Shown here one piece after another: positions 17,689 through 25,373 of a stretch of DNA of 32,351 nt (position 1 is its first letter; each line of letters starts with the position of its first letter). The translations under genes were made by a program, and so were the position numbers. Source of the DNA: Clostridiaceae bacterium (GTDB lineage Bacteria > Bacillota > Clostridia > Acetivibrionales > DUMC01); the NCBI GenBank assembly GCA_012840075.1, contig DUMC01000161.1, positions 1 through 32,351 of the forward strand. The letters run 5' to 3'. The notes under the pieces were generated by a model. That model worked only from the letters and a program-made list of their open reading frames with translations. It searched no databases and was not told the DNA's origin.

Positions 17689-17732
17689 CTTCCGCTCTTA
17701 CCGGCGGGGAAACCACGCTGGAAAGGCGGAAG
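17689..17732 (-). terminator. GC-rich hairpin after DUF1893 gene
   Basis: On the reverse strand CTTCCGC and GCGGAAG enclose an inner imperfect stem (CCAGCGTGG with CCCCGCCGG), ending 11 bases past the DUF1893 stop. It is far richer in GC than its surroundings. No T-run follows, so it may be a 3' stabilising structure or a palindromic repeat unit rather than a classical terminator. Confidence 0.4.
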
Positions 17733-17742
17733 AGTTGTTGCT

Positions 17743-18171
17743 TTATTTTGAAGACGTACCGGCAAGCCAATTCTTGATGCGGTGATACATTTCGATTGGC
17801 TGTTTTACACCCTCGGACAGTTCCTCCATAGGGCACCGGCCGTCCCGCTTCCGATTGGCAATAAACGGCACCAGGTGGTCATACTCGACGTATATATTAT
17901 ACTCCTCGAGTATTCTTTTCGCGTCAATGCTCATCACTTCGGCATATACCGATGTGATGCCGCATAGCACGACGAGAAAGGCTGCCGCCCTTCCGATTAC
18001 CTTGTCAGCCAAAACAGCATTGCTGAAATTCCGGCTTTTATTCTCGTAATAGTGAATCAGAGGTCTCACACCACTCTCAAAGGATGTCATTATTACTGAA
18101 TCTTCATGAACCACTACACACGAATAATTATGAAGGGTCAATTCGTTTTTGGCAAGGTCAATTGCTCTCAA
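17743..18171 (-). CDS. DUF1893 domain protein
   Basis: A 142-residue protein that matches DUF1893 (the family of Thermotoga TM1506, cytidine-deaminase-like fold): LTLHNYSCVVVHEDSVIMTS, then ESGVRPLIHYYENK, ADKVIGRAAAFLVVLCGI, VYAEVMSIDAKRILEEYNI and RDGRCPMEELSEGV. The family's activity is not established; the retained Cys in GRCPME and the DKVIGRAAA helix are conserved features. The TTG at 18171 has AAAGGAG nine bases before it and is preferred to a TTG at 18192. It overlaps the end of the ECF transporter gene by 14 bases, so the pair is co-translated; a role in handling the imported micronutrient is inferred. Confidence 0.85.
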   Translation of the reverse strand: MRAIDLAKNELTLHNYSCVVVHEDSVIMTSFESGVRPLIHYYENKSRNFSNAVLADKVIGRAAAFLVVLCGITSVYAEVMSIDAKRILEEYNIYVEYDHLVPFIANRKRDGRCPMEELSEGVKQPIEMYHRIKNWLAGTSSK

Positions 18172-18688
18172 GCTGCATTCTCCTTTCCACAAGGTAAACC
18201 ACGGCAGGAATGAAAATGATTTGTATAATCAATCCTGGTATTCCAGCTGTAACAGCTCCAAAGACGCTGATTGACGGTGGAATGTTTATTTTCAGCACAT
18301 GTACCGCTGTCAGAATGGCGGCACCGTATAAAAGGCGGCCGAAAATCATGCTGATAATTAAAGAAACATAAATATTCAGCTTAAGCTTTCTGAAGAGAAA
18401 ACCTGCGGCAAGCCCGTAACCGCCCAGTTCAATAACCATAAAATACAGCATCGGGGGCATAGGCATCGATGTTATCAAGAAGCTGAGCAATGGCGAAATT
18501 ATTCCGGTTATAACACCGATTGTCGGACCTGCGAAAAAACCTGCAAGCATGACGGGAATATGCATCGGTAAAAATATTCTCCCGGCGGCAGGACCGCCGA
18601 TTAAATGAAATACCTGCGGGAATAAAACAGCAAGAGCTAAAAATAATCCACCTAATGCTATTTTTCTTATTGTTAACTTTTGACGCAT
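18158..18688 (-). CDS. ECF transporter substrate-binding (S) component
   Basis: A 176-residue integral membrane protein with about six hydrophobic segments, beginning with IRKIALGGLFLALAVLFPQ and containing FLPMHIPVMLAGFFAGPTIG and the ending IIFIPAVVYLVERR. This is the pattern of S components of energy-coupling-factor vitamin transporters (the FxPxHIPVMLAGxFxGPxxG stretch is characteristic of one large subgroup). The ATPases and the T subunit would be shared and encoded elsewhere. The ATG at 18688 follows AAGGGGTG; an in-frame upstream start at 18715 lacks a ribosome site. The substrate cannot be named. A structured leader with a terminator precedes the gene, so it is probably controlled by transcription attenuation. 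Confidence 0.85.
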   Translation of the reverse strand: MRQKLTIRKIALGGLFLALAVLFPQVFHLIGGPAAGRIFLPMHIPVMLAGFFAGPTIGVITGIISPLLSFLITSMPMPPMLYFMVIELGGYGLAAGFLFRKLKLNIYVSLIISMIFGRLLYGAAILTAVHVLKINIPPSISVFGAVTAGIPGLIIQIIFIPAVVYLVERRMQLESN

Positions 18689-18724
18689 ATCAACACCCCT
18701 TACAAATAATAACAAATAATAAAA

Positions 18725-18851
18725 ATAAAAAAAGCCTGCTCAAAGCGGAAATACAAGCTTTCGCAGCCTTTATATCTGCCTTCGTGGCAAATATATGATT
18801 TTTTTTAAAACACTGATTTAAACGTTGATTTAAATGCTGGCCTTCGTGGCC
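18725..18851 (-). promoter_or_regulatory. Structured leader: twin hairpins plus terminator, riboswitch candidate
   Basis: Read on the reverse strand, the leader of the ECF transporter gene has hairpin A GGCC-ACGAA-GGCC (18851-18839), an AT-rich linker of about 50 bases, hairpin B GCC-ACGAA-GGC (18788-18778) with the same loop, then an imperfect stem AAAGGCTGCGAAAGC / GCTTTGAGCAGGCTTT (18772-18731) ending in a T-run (18733-18725) just before the gene. A repeated aptamer-like hairpin followed by an intrinsic terminator is the layout of a riboswitch or protein-controlled attenuator. I could not match it to a class; the loop is five bases, not the ACGR tetraloop of guanidine-II RNAs. Confidence 0.55.
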
Positions 18852-19260
18852 TTAAACTAATATTAGCATATTTTACGGATCAGCGCAATAAAAAAGTCGG
18901 TGCGAAGTTTGTTGTATCTCTCGTAAAGCCTGCTTTCCGTGAGTTATTTTTCCCTATAAGCACCTATTAAGCACCTATCTTTCTTTACTGCCTTTTAGAA
19001 AGTCACTGCTTGTGGAAAAAAACCAAATTTCCTGGATGCATAAAGCATTCTGTATTAAAGGTGGCTGGGAGCTTAGCTATAAAGAAAGATACACTAAGTT
19101 GAGAAAGAGTTAATGAAAATTGCAATGCCTGGCTGCAAGTATGAGTTGATGAAAGAAAAGGACTCGATTTTAATGCAATTGCAAGATGGTTCAAAAACTG
19201 CATGATGCAGGAAAAAATGCAGATTTAATTAATGTTTGATTCCATCTTTATATTTCTTCA
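18852..19260. other. Unassigned stretch upstream of the ECF leader
   Basis: No supported gene. The promoter for the ECF leader must lie in about 18852-18920 on the reverse strand; TGCTAATATT (reverse complement around 18860-18870) is a possible -10. On the + strand, short pieces such as NAWLQ and DERKGLDFNA near 19110-19190 faintly recall IS630 transposase ends but carry stops, so they are not called. Confidence 0.35.
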
Positions 19261-19368
19261 CTATATGAGGCTTTTCCACCTGAAGAAGTTATTCAAATTG
19301 CAAAACGTCTGGAGATTCATTACACCCTTAATCACGGAAGTTGGTTGAATATTGCAGAGAAAGAATGA
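19261..19368 (+). pseudogene. IS630-family transposase fragment
   Basis: Thirty-five codons read LYEAFPPEEVIQIAKRLEI, then HYTLNHGSWLNIAEKE and a stop. This is the highly conserved C-terminal part of the IS630/Tc1-like DDE domain (HYTPKHGSWLNMAEIE in intact copies), including the last catalytic acid (Glu in NIAEKE region). The rest of the transposase is missing or unrecognisable. A 14-bp tandem duplication overlaps its end. Confidence 0.7.
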
Positions 19369-19387
19369 TCTTCAAAGAATGATCTTC
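19360..19387. repeat. 14-bp perfect tandem duplication
   Basis: AAAGAATGATCTTC occurs twice without spacer (19360-19373 and 19374-19387) at the end of the IS630 remnant. It shifts frame relative to the sequence that follows. Confidence 0.85.
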
Positions 19388-19550
19388 TCTGGCTCGTTAA
19401 TGCTTGGGAAAAAGGAGAATTGATAACATACGTATCCTTAACGCCTAATTCAGTGAGCACTGCACTACTTCACCGGGCGGCAAGTGCTGTGAGATAGAAG
19501 ATGTCAGGATAAAATAAGGGGTCTTTTTATATTGATGTAATAAAAATTGG

Positions 19551-19660
19551 TTGATATTTTCCTGCAAACGGCGATTTTAGAAAAAGAGGTCAACAACCGA
19601 TTGACATGTTCCTGCAAACAGATGCTGTAAAAAATAGCGTGAAGACATTAATTCCAACCA
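19551..19660 (+). repeat. Diverged interspersed repeat, copy A
   Basis: About 110 bases resemble 22696-22803 over their whole length: both start TTGATAT, share a GATTTTAG-like block, then GACATGTT, ACAGATG and end in AGACATTAATTCCA (identical 14 bases). Copy A is also flanked by AACAACCG (19592-19599) and CGGTTGTT (19678-19685), an inverted pair. It could be an old non-autonomous element or the decayed end of a duplicated gene; no coding sense was found. The rest of 19388-19775 contains nothing recognised. Confidence 0.55.
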
Positions 19661-19775
19661 CTCGATCCACGTGGAGACGGTTGTTCTTTTGTCTCACAAA
19701 AATTCCAGATGTTTTTATCTGTGTAAAATAAATTATAATAGATTATACAATCGGTAGACAGAGGGAGGATATTTT

Positions 19776-20210
19776 ATGAACAATATAATAAAAGCACTGC
19801 AAGACAAAGATGAAAAAAAAGCATATGCTCTGTTTAAGGAAATTGGAGCAAGATCAGCTGCATCAGATGAATACTATTCCTGTTTTGATGATTTTTTGGG
19901 GCTCTTGAATGCTAAGAATTCATATGTAAGAACAAGGGGATTTGTTTTATGCTGTGCTCAGGCGAGATGGGATGAAAGCGGGAAACTACAAAACGCACTT
20001 CCAGTTATGTTTGTCTTGCTGCATGATGATAAACCAATAGTGGTCAGGCAGTGCCTTGCGGCTTTGCATGAAGTTGTTTTATACAGGACAGAATTGAGCG
20101 AAGCAATAAAGGCTGAGTTAGAAACAATTGATTTATCAAAGTATAAGGATAGCATGTCTCCGTTGATTAAGAAAGATATAGATGAACTTTTAAAATTGAT
20201 AGATGGGTAA
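19776..20210 (+). CDS. HEAT-like repeat protein ('SufBD protein' of clostridial annotations)
   Basis: A complete 144-residue soluble alpha-helical protein starting at ATG after GGGAGG. Helical pairs DFLGLLNAKNSYVRTRGFVL and LLHDDKPIVVRQCLAALHEV are HEAT-like repeats; the whole sequence agrees with a small clostridial family often labelled 'SufBD protein', although it has no real SufB/SufD beta-helix. Such proteins are presumed to bind other proteins; function unknown. It stands alone between remnants and appears intact, unlike most of its neighbours. Confidence 0.75.
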   Translation: MNNIIKALQDKDEKKAYALFKEIGARSAASDEYYSCFDDFLGLLNAKNSYVRTRGFVLCCAQARWDESGKLQNALPVMFVLLHDDKPIVVRQCLAALHEVVLYRTELSEAIKAELETIDLSKYKDSMSPLIKKDIDELLKLIDG

Positions 20211-20375
20211 TTCTGGCTAATTCAGTAAAGGCTAATATGCATACATGGAAATATATCGAGGGTATATTTTGGGGTAAAATTTTAGTCCGAAAATTGGTAA
20301 GGTTGAATTGACAGAATAGACAACGCACAGGTTGGGAGCTTCCCCAAAATTGTTTAGGAAAGCCCCTTTTAGAAG

Positions 20376-20922
20376 TCACTTTTCAATAATAGGAACATAG
20401 ATGTCAACTTCTGCGAATGGGAGCATGGTTCTTGAACGTTGATAATGCTCAAAAACGAATGAGCGGTCATTATATTTAAATTCTGACGCTGGTAACCATG
20501 TACCGAAGATATACCAGTACAATGCAGATATTCCAGACAGGTCAAATTCGTTTCTGGTGGGACTTTTGTATGTAAATACTGCTCAAGTGTTTGTATTGGC
20601 TTGCCTGTTTTGCGGAAATCAGTTGGATTTTTTCCGAACTCCCTCTTAAAAGCTCTTGAAAAGCTTTCCGGAGAATCAAATTGATATTCGAGTGCAACAT
20701 CTATTATTTTACATTTTTAGCCAAAAGATCAAGGCAAGCGCAGTTCAAGCGGCGGCGACGGATATAGTCCTTAACACTATGACCGGTAAAGGCATAAAAT
20801 AATCTGTAATAATTAGCGATGGACATATATGCCTTCGAAGCAATCGTTTCCAAAGACAACTCGGATTTTAAATTTTCTTCGATATAATCAATTGAGTTTT
20901 GAATGCGTTCATAATAATTCAT
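20376..20922 (-). pseudogene. AraC-type regulator with effector-binding domain, truncated
   Basis: Starts at ATG 20922 after AAAGGAGGAT with a typical AraC domain: YYERIQNSIDYIEENLKSEL, LETIASKAYMSIANYYRLFY and DYIRRRRLNCACLDLLAKN. A one-base deletion in an A run near 20716-20720 shifts the frame; it continues IIDVALEYQFDSPESFSRAFKREFG and NPTDFRKTGKPIQTLEQYL. After another shift near 20540 the reading continues DLSGISALYWYIFGTW to VDIYVPIIEK and the stop, which is the end of a GyrI-like effector-binding domain. The middle of that domain is missing: about 180 residues remain of the usual 290. The regulator is therefore dead. Confidence 0.75.
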
Positions 20923-20943
20923 CTCTATCCTCCTTTCCGACAA

Positions 20944-21371
20944 GGATACTTTATCACAAATAAAAGAAAATTACCTGACTTTTTTTATCAAAAATAAAAA
21001 GTGGACAGGCTTGCGTTTTGGGACTTTACAAATATAAGTTCAGTAACATATATGATGCTTTTTGAATGGAGAGAAGGTGTATATTAAAATGGTGCAGATT
21101 TTGTAAGTTATGAAAATCATTCTAAACTTTCGGAGTAAATTAAAAATGCGTAATTCTCTTGCTGATAAAGTAGTAAAAGATCACAATATTATCATATTTG
21201 AACAATTTTTCTTTTTTGAGAAACATTTTGCGGTAAAATGTGGTAAATATGTTGTAAAAATGCAAAAACAAATGTTGAGAAACTGGTAAAACGTGAAGGC
21301 GTAGCTACGTTTATTGATTACTATGAGAGAATCAATCGATAATTGGAACCAAATAGAAGGGAGAATAAATT
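20944..21371. other. Gene-free spacer
   Basis: About 430 AT-rich bases without an open frame or recognised protein similarity. The AAGGGAG at 21357-21363 is the ribosome site of the following GNAT gene. A short coding-like piece (EKLVKREGVATFIDYYERIN) near 21275-21340 has no start and is not called. Confidence 0.4.
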
Positions 21372-21782
21372 GTGACTATAGAAACAGACAGATTGATTTT
21401 ACGAGAAATGACTGAGAATGATTTTAATGCATTGTATGATGTTCTTGCAGATTCGGATATTATGAAGCACTATCCATATACCTTTGACGAGGATAGAGTC
21501 AGAGGATGGATAAGAAAAAATATTGAAAGATATAAGATTTTTGGCTTTGGTTTATGGGCAGTGGTTTTGAAAGAAACCGGTGAAGTGATAGGGGATTGTG
21601 GTCTTACAATACAAATTATTAATGGACAGATAAAGCCGGAAATAGGATATCATATTCGTAAAGATTGTCAAAGACAAGGATATGCCAGTGAAGCTGCAAG
21701 AGCAGTAAGGGACTGGACTTTTTTGAATACACCTTTTAATATTATTTACTCCTATATGAAGTATGCGAATGTTCCATCATAA
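21372..21782 (+). CDS. GNAT acetyltransferase, C-terminally truncated
   Basis: A RimJ/RimL-like GCN5-related N-acetyltransferase of 136 residues from GTG after AAGGGAG. It has the N-terminal TDRLILREMTENDFNALYDVL, the core GEVIGDCGLTIQ strand, PEIGYHIRKDCQRQGYASEAARA (acetyl-CoA pyrophosphate-binding motif A, Q/RxxGxA type) and SYMKYANVPS. Intact relatives run another 30-40 residues after NVPS (the S-x-x-x-x-x-x-GM/F-x-x strand and C-terminal tail), so the last part of the fold is missing and the protein is probably inactive. Substrate unknown. Confidence 0.7.
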   Translation: MTIETDRLILREMTENDFNALYDVLADSDIMKHYPYTFDEDRVRGWIRKNIERYKIFGFGLWAVVLKETGEVIGDCGLTIQIINGQIKPEIGYHIRKDCQRQGYASEAARAVRDWTFLNTPFNIIYSYMKYANVPS

Positions 21783-21804
21783 TTTGAACAGGGAGAGATG
21801 ATGA

Positions 21805-21942
21805 ATGAATACACCAGGAGAGGTTGATTTCAAAAGAATTGTAAATGATGAGGAACTTTTACATTACTATTTAAAAAAGGAGTTGAAGTATAGCTTATAC
21901 TATGTAAAATTAAAATATCGAACTCTCGATGTATATGGATGA
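21805..21942 (+). CDS. Small ORF of 45 codons, not recognised
   Basis: ATG at 21805 with GGGAGAG a few bases upstream; reads MNTPGEVDFKRIVNDEELLH, then YYLKKELKYSLYYVKLKY and ends VYG. Charged and soluble, no family recognised. It follows the truncated GNAT closely and could equally be a remnant. Confidence 0.3.
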   Translation: MNTPGEVDFKRIVNDEELLHYYLKKELKYSLYYVKLKYRTLDVYG

Positions 21943-21996
21943 GAAAAGTAGAGTATTTCATAGAGATTAAGAATTTAACTTTAAAGGGGTATTGTT

Positions 21997-22671
21997 ATGG
22001 CACTTGCGGATTATATTGAAAATAAGCCTGTTTTACGGACCGAACGCTTAACACTTCGACAGTTGCTTCCATCTGATATTCCAGCACTAAAAGAATGGAT
22101 GTCGGATAAAAGAATGTATACCTATTGGGGCAAGCCAGCAGGAAAGAAGGATAAAAATCCGGAATTACTGTTTGAAAAGGTTAAGAAAAAAACAAAGAGT
22201 TTTCATTGGGGTATAGTATTACATGAAGATGATAAGGTTATCGGTGAAGCATGGGTGAGTTTTGTTGGACGAAAAGGATTTGAGAAGTTTATACATGATT
22301 TACCAAAGTGGTAATATGAGCTTACGAAAGAGGAATACGATAAGGTTCTTATAAATATAGTTATGCTACTTGGTTCGGTGCCGACTGTTCCTAATGTATT
22401 GCGGGGAATCAGTGAGCCGGACAAAATAAACTATTGCGGTGGTTTTGATAAAATGAGCTGGATTCTCGAAGAAATTGGGAAAGAGTATGATAATAAAAAT
22501 TGGCTTAAAGCATCTGAGCGTTTTGAAGAAGGAGCTGTAGCCATTTCTGAGATCAAAGATGTTATCGTGGCTTATCTTATGGGGGAACATGACAAGGCTG
22601 TAGAACTACCTAAGTTGTTTTCCAATGTAATGGAGATATTATCAGATGGATTTCGTCTACTGGACTTATAA
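21997..22671 (+). pseudogene. Chimeric remnant: GNAT N-terminus fused to an unknown protein
   Basis: One frame from ATG 21997 (after AAAGGGG) with a single internal TAA at 22312-22314. Residues 1-87 are a GNAT start (VLRTERLTLRQLLPSDIPAL, HWGIVLHEDDKVIGEAW). The sequence then changes abruptly to VGRKGFEKFIHDLPKW, stop, YELTKEEYDKVLINIVMLLG, and runs to FRLLDL at 22671, an unrelated helical protein of about 135 residues that I cannot name. The acetyl-CoA-binding core is absent. CAA to TAA (Gln) would explain the stop. This looks like a deletion that fused two genes, followed by a nonsense change. Confidence 0.65.
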
Positions 22672-22695
22672 TAGAACAACCGTCTATCATGATGA

Positions 22696-22803
22696 TTGAT
22701 ATATTCCCATGAATGCCGAATTTTAGGGATAAAAAATATCCATAGACATGTTACTACGAACAGATGTTATAAAATTAATACCCCGCAGACATTAATTCCA
22801 TCA
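22696..22803 (+). repeat. Diverged interspersed repeat, copy B
   Basis: Second copy of the repeat at 19551-19660, about three quarters identical by eye, ending in the same AGACATTAATTCCA. It lies 25 bases past the chimeric GNAT remnant. The inverted counterpart AGAACAACCGTCT at about 22674-22686 is the exact reverse complement of 13 bases flanking copy A (19674-19686). The remainder of 22804-23117 contains nothing recognised. Confidence 0.55.
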
Positions 22804-23117
22804 CCTCAGCCCATTTAGAGTGCGTGACATTGGCGTCAAAGGTTGAGAAATAAAGAAGTAAAAGCTTGTAAGTAAGGGGTTTTCAGAAAATGATAAGTTC
22901 TCTTGGCTGCTATTGCTGAGGAGATAATGTCACAAAACCTTATTTTTTATTGTTTGCAAAAACATGTTAACTGACCTGAAAGTGATAGGGTTGTGGAGAC
23001 AGGATGGATGTCCCTTAATTTAAGAAATCTTCCGCATAGCAATGCTTCTCGGTACGGGAAATAGCTTGCTCATTGTTTTTCCTTGCAGGGGTGAAATACC
23101 ATAGTTAAAAGTGTGAT

Positions 23118-23174
23118 ATAAAAAGAACGCTTCGTATCAGTATTGCAGAGGTATTGCAGATGCGGAGCGTTTTC
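23118..23174 (-). terminator. Terminator of the sigma/anti-sigma operon
   Basis: On the reverse strand GAAAACGCTCCGCATC pairs with GATACGAAGCGTTC and is followed by a T-run (23124-23118). It lies directly after the anti-sigma stop. Confidence 0.75.
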
Positions 23175-23175
23175 T

Positions 23176-23631
23176 TTAATCAGAACTTGTTTGTACTATG
23201 TCAATTTGTCCGGGAGTAATTTGGTAAGTTGTTCCTGTTTTTTCATAGGTAGAATAGGTTATCGCAATAATATCACCTGTTTTCAAGGCACGATTCCCTG
23301 ATTCGTTACTGACATAATCATAATTGATAGTAACAATATCACCCTTTGCAAAATTCTGATCTTCCCCAGTAATTCTTACATCGTATCTCCCATCGTCCTT
23401 AATTGCAACTACCTCTCCAAGCACTCCATAAACCGGTGTGTTCGTATTGGATTTAGGAAATAAACTAATAGTAATTTTGATAGCCCCCAATAAAACTAAA
23501 CATAAACATGCTACAGCGGCAACATAACGAAACCACACTAACTTAACTAACGACGGCTTATACTCAACCGCCCCAGATACAAGGTCATCATCGATATAAC
23601 CCATTGCAATAGCCAACTTCGGTGTTTTCAT
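23176..23631 (-). CDS. Membrane-anchored anti-sigma-like protein
   Basis: A 151-residue protein with a short cytoplasmic N-terminus (LAIAMGYIDDDLVSGAVEYKP, the usual start of clostridial sigma-partner proteins), one transmembrane helix (FRYVAAVACLCLVLLGAIKI) and an outside domain of beta character (YGVLGEVVAIKDDGRYDVRI, GDIVTINYDYV, GDIIAITYS) that resembles an OB-like or DUF3221-like fold. Its ATG overlaps the sigma factor stop by four bases. By position and topology it should hold the sigma factor at the membrane and release it on an envelope signal; the N-terminal zinc anti-sigma motif (HxxxCxxC) is not present, so the mode of binding is unclear. Confidence 0.75.
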   Translation of the reverse strand: MKTPKLAIAMGYIDDDLVSGAVEYKPSLVKLVWFRYVAAVACLCLVLLGAIKITISLFPKSNTNTPVYGVLGEVVAIKDDGRYDVRITGEDQNFAKGDIVTINYDYVSNESGNRALKTGDIIAITYSTYEKTGTTYQITPGQIDIVQTSSD

Positions 23632-24182
23632 ACTTCTATACCTTCTTTCTTCAAATACTCTCTCAATTTGTTACGGGAGCGATATAGCATATTCTTGACT
23701 TTGCTTTCAGTAAAGGAATATCGCGATGCAATATCGCTGATCGAATCAAAGAAATAGTATCTACGGATAAACACATTCCGAGCATCTTCTTTTTCTTGCC
23801 GCAGGAAATTACTGATTAGCTTGCCGAGTTCTTCATATTCACAATTGGGAACAGTACGGGTGTACGACAATATTTCTTCCAGTTCTGAAAATGATGCCGT
23901 TATATTTTGTGTGTGCTTCAATGCACGGTTAAAGTCTAGTTTCTTCATAGACAGGTTTCGGACTATCTTACAAATAAAAGCCATGAAGTTATTTGGCCGT
24001 GTCGGCGGAATCTTATTCCACACGCTCAAATATGTATCATTCACACATTCCTCTGAATCTTCGTTATTGCCCAAAATATTGTTTGCCAAGTTATAACATA
24101 GTTTTCCGTATTTTACATCAGTTTCTTTGATTGCCTGTTCGTCACGCGCAAAGTACAGCTCGATAATCATTAAGTCATCCAT
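23628..24182 (-). CDS. ECF-type RNA polymerase sigma factor
   Basis: A 184-residue sigma-70 family factor of the extracytoplasmic-function group. Region 2 is seen in YGKLCYNLANNILGNNEDSE, ECVNDTYLSVWNKIPP and FMAFICKIVRNLSM; region 4 in FIRRYYFFDSISDIASRYSF and TESKVKNMLYRSRNKLREYL, a helix-turn-helix for the -35 box. The start at 24182 follows AGAGGTGGGGG; the open frame upstream to 24296 is not needed. It is coupled to the downstream membrane protein (ATGA overlap), its probable anti-sigma partner. Target promoters are not evident here; autoregulation is usual for the family. Confidence 0.9.
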   Translation of the reverse strand: MDDLMIIELYFARDEQAIKETDVKYGKLCYNLANNILGNNEDSEECVNDTYLSVWNKIPPTRPNNFMAFICKIVRNLSMKKLDFNRALKHTQNITASFSELEEILSYTRTVPNCEYEELGKLISNFLRQEKEDARNVFIRRYYFFDSISDIASRYSFTESKVKNMLYRSRNKLREYLKKEGIEV

Positions 24183-24864
24183 GCGTCTACCCCCACCTCT
24201 TTTGAATCTCAAGAGCCTTTCACCCATTAAGTACGGTTTTTCCACCGTTGGTCGCAACTTTTTTGATTTAACATTATTTCCAATGTAAATCTGCAATTTG
24301 ATAGTATAATAATAACATATATTTATATATTTATGGAAAAATATGCATTTTCAATTCATTTGATATGACTTCTCAAGTCATAATAGCTTCAAAAACAGAC
24401 AAGGGAGTTTGTTATTAGTCAGTTCTTATATGGATGTGTGTATTGTTACTTAATGGCATATTTTATGCCACAAGTGTCAACAAAGTCAACGATGGAATCT
24501 TTAAGCAACTTTACCTAATTAATTGATTTTATTACCAGTAGAATACAATATTTCAATAAATGTTATTAAAGAAATTTTAGGAGTAATTGTAAATTATATG
24601 ATATTAGATGTATAATTATGGTGTATTTTGTAATAAAGACAATTTGATTATTTGTATTGTGACATTATACAATTATTTTCTATTTGCAAAAAATATAGAT
24701 TAACCAATCGCCTTAGTATTAGAGTGTTAACTTAGGATAAATGAAACACAAGTTAAAGGTGCTATGTACTTGAGCTGAGCATAAGTGATATAGAAGAATG
24801 CGGATAAATCTATAGATAAAGGGTCGAAAGGATTAAACTCAACTAAAGCTGAGGGGTGATTCTA
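24183..24864. other. Long intergenic region between divergent genes
   Basis: About 680 AT-rich bases between the sigma operon (leftward) and the TIGR04076 gene (rightward), so promoters for both must lie here. Visible items: a perfect inverted repeat GGCATA-TTT-TATGCC at 24455-24469 and several TATAAT-like boxes (for example around 24305 and 24612). No gene is supported. Confidence 0.4.
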
Positions 24865-25191
24865 ATGAATAAGGTAAAAATAACTGTTTTGAAGAAATGC
24901 TTTTATGAAGAATTGGCTGATACATATCTTACTGAAGGCAGAGCGGTTGGACCGTGTCCGCTGGTTGAAGAGGGGCAAACCTTTATTTATGAAGGCAGCG
25001 CAACCATGCCGGAAGGTTTTTGCCCCTGGGCCTGGACTGATATTTATAGAGGTGTTGCTGCACTTTCAGCAGGAGCTACCAATACTCCCTGGAACAAAAA
25101 GGATGGGCAAGAGATCTTTTGCTGTTCAGACGGGGTTCGTCCTGTTGTGTTTTTACTTGAGAGGTTGAATGAATCATGTGACCATGATTAA
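24865..25191 (+). CDS. TIGR04076 family protein
   Basis: A 108-residue protein starting at ATG after GAGGGGTG. It has the family pattern: VKITVLKKCFYEELADTYL, GPCPLVEEGQTFIY, MPEGFCPWAWTDIYRGVAAL, CCSDGVRPVVFLLER. The three conserved cysteine-containing blocks (PCP, FCPWAW, CCSDGxRPV) suggest metal or redox chemistry, but the family's function is unknown to me. It has no signal peptide and appears intact and monocistronic. Confidence 0.85.
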   Translation: MNKVKITVLKKCFYEELADTYLTEGRAVGPCPLVEEGQTFIYEGSATMPEGFCPWAWTDIYRGVAALSAGATNTPWNKKDGQEIFCCSDGVRPVVFLLERLNESCDHD

Positions 25192-25373
25192 TGCGTGTGA
25201 TAGTTCTTTACGTTATTGAGGGAGAATTAGTATGAAATACACTTTTGGGAAATATGTACCATACAACGAGCTTAAATGCACAGTTTAAGCTATAATAGGA
25301 AGTTGCTGAATGAATGCTTATATCCATCGTGAGCAAATAGTATAATCTGTATTGAATATAAGATCAAGTTTGG

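Noticed and set aside
17543-17836. Reverse-strand open frame of 97 codons
   Set aside because: It runs through the DUF1893 3' end in another frame, the GC-rich hairpin and the IS256 fragment, with no start site or protein similarity.
18778-18851. Guanidine-II (mini-ykkC) riboswitch
   Set aside because: The tandem hairpins are reminiscent, but the loop is ACGAA with five bases rather than ACGR closed by G-C, the linker is long, and the gene is an ECF S component rather than a guanidine exporter or carboxylase.
19003-19203. IS630-like pieces on the + strand opposite a reverse ORF
   Set aside because: NAWLQ and DERKGLDFNA are too short and carry stops; their order relative to the clear IS630 piece at 19261 is wrong for one element, so no call was made.
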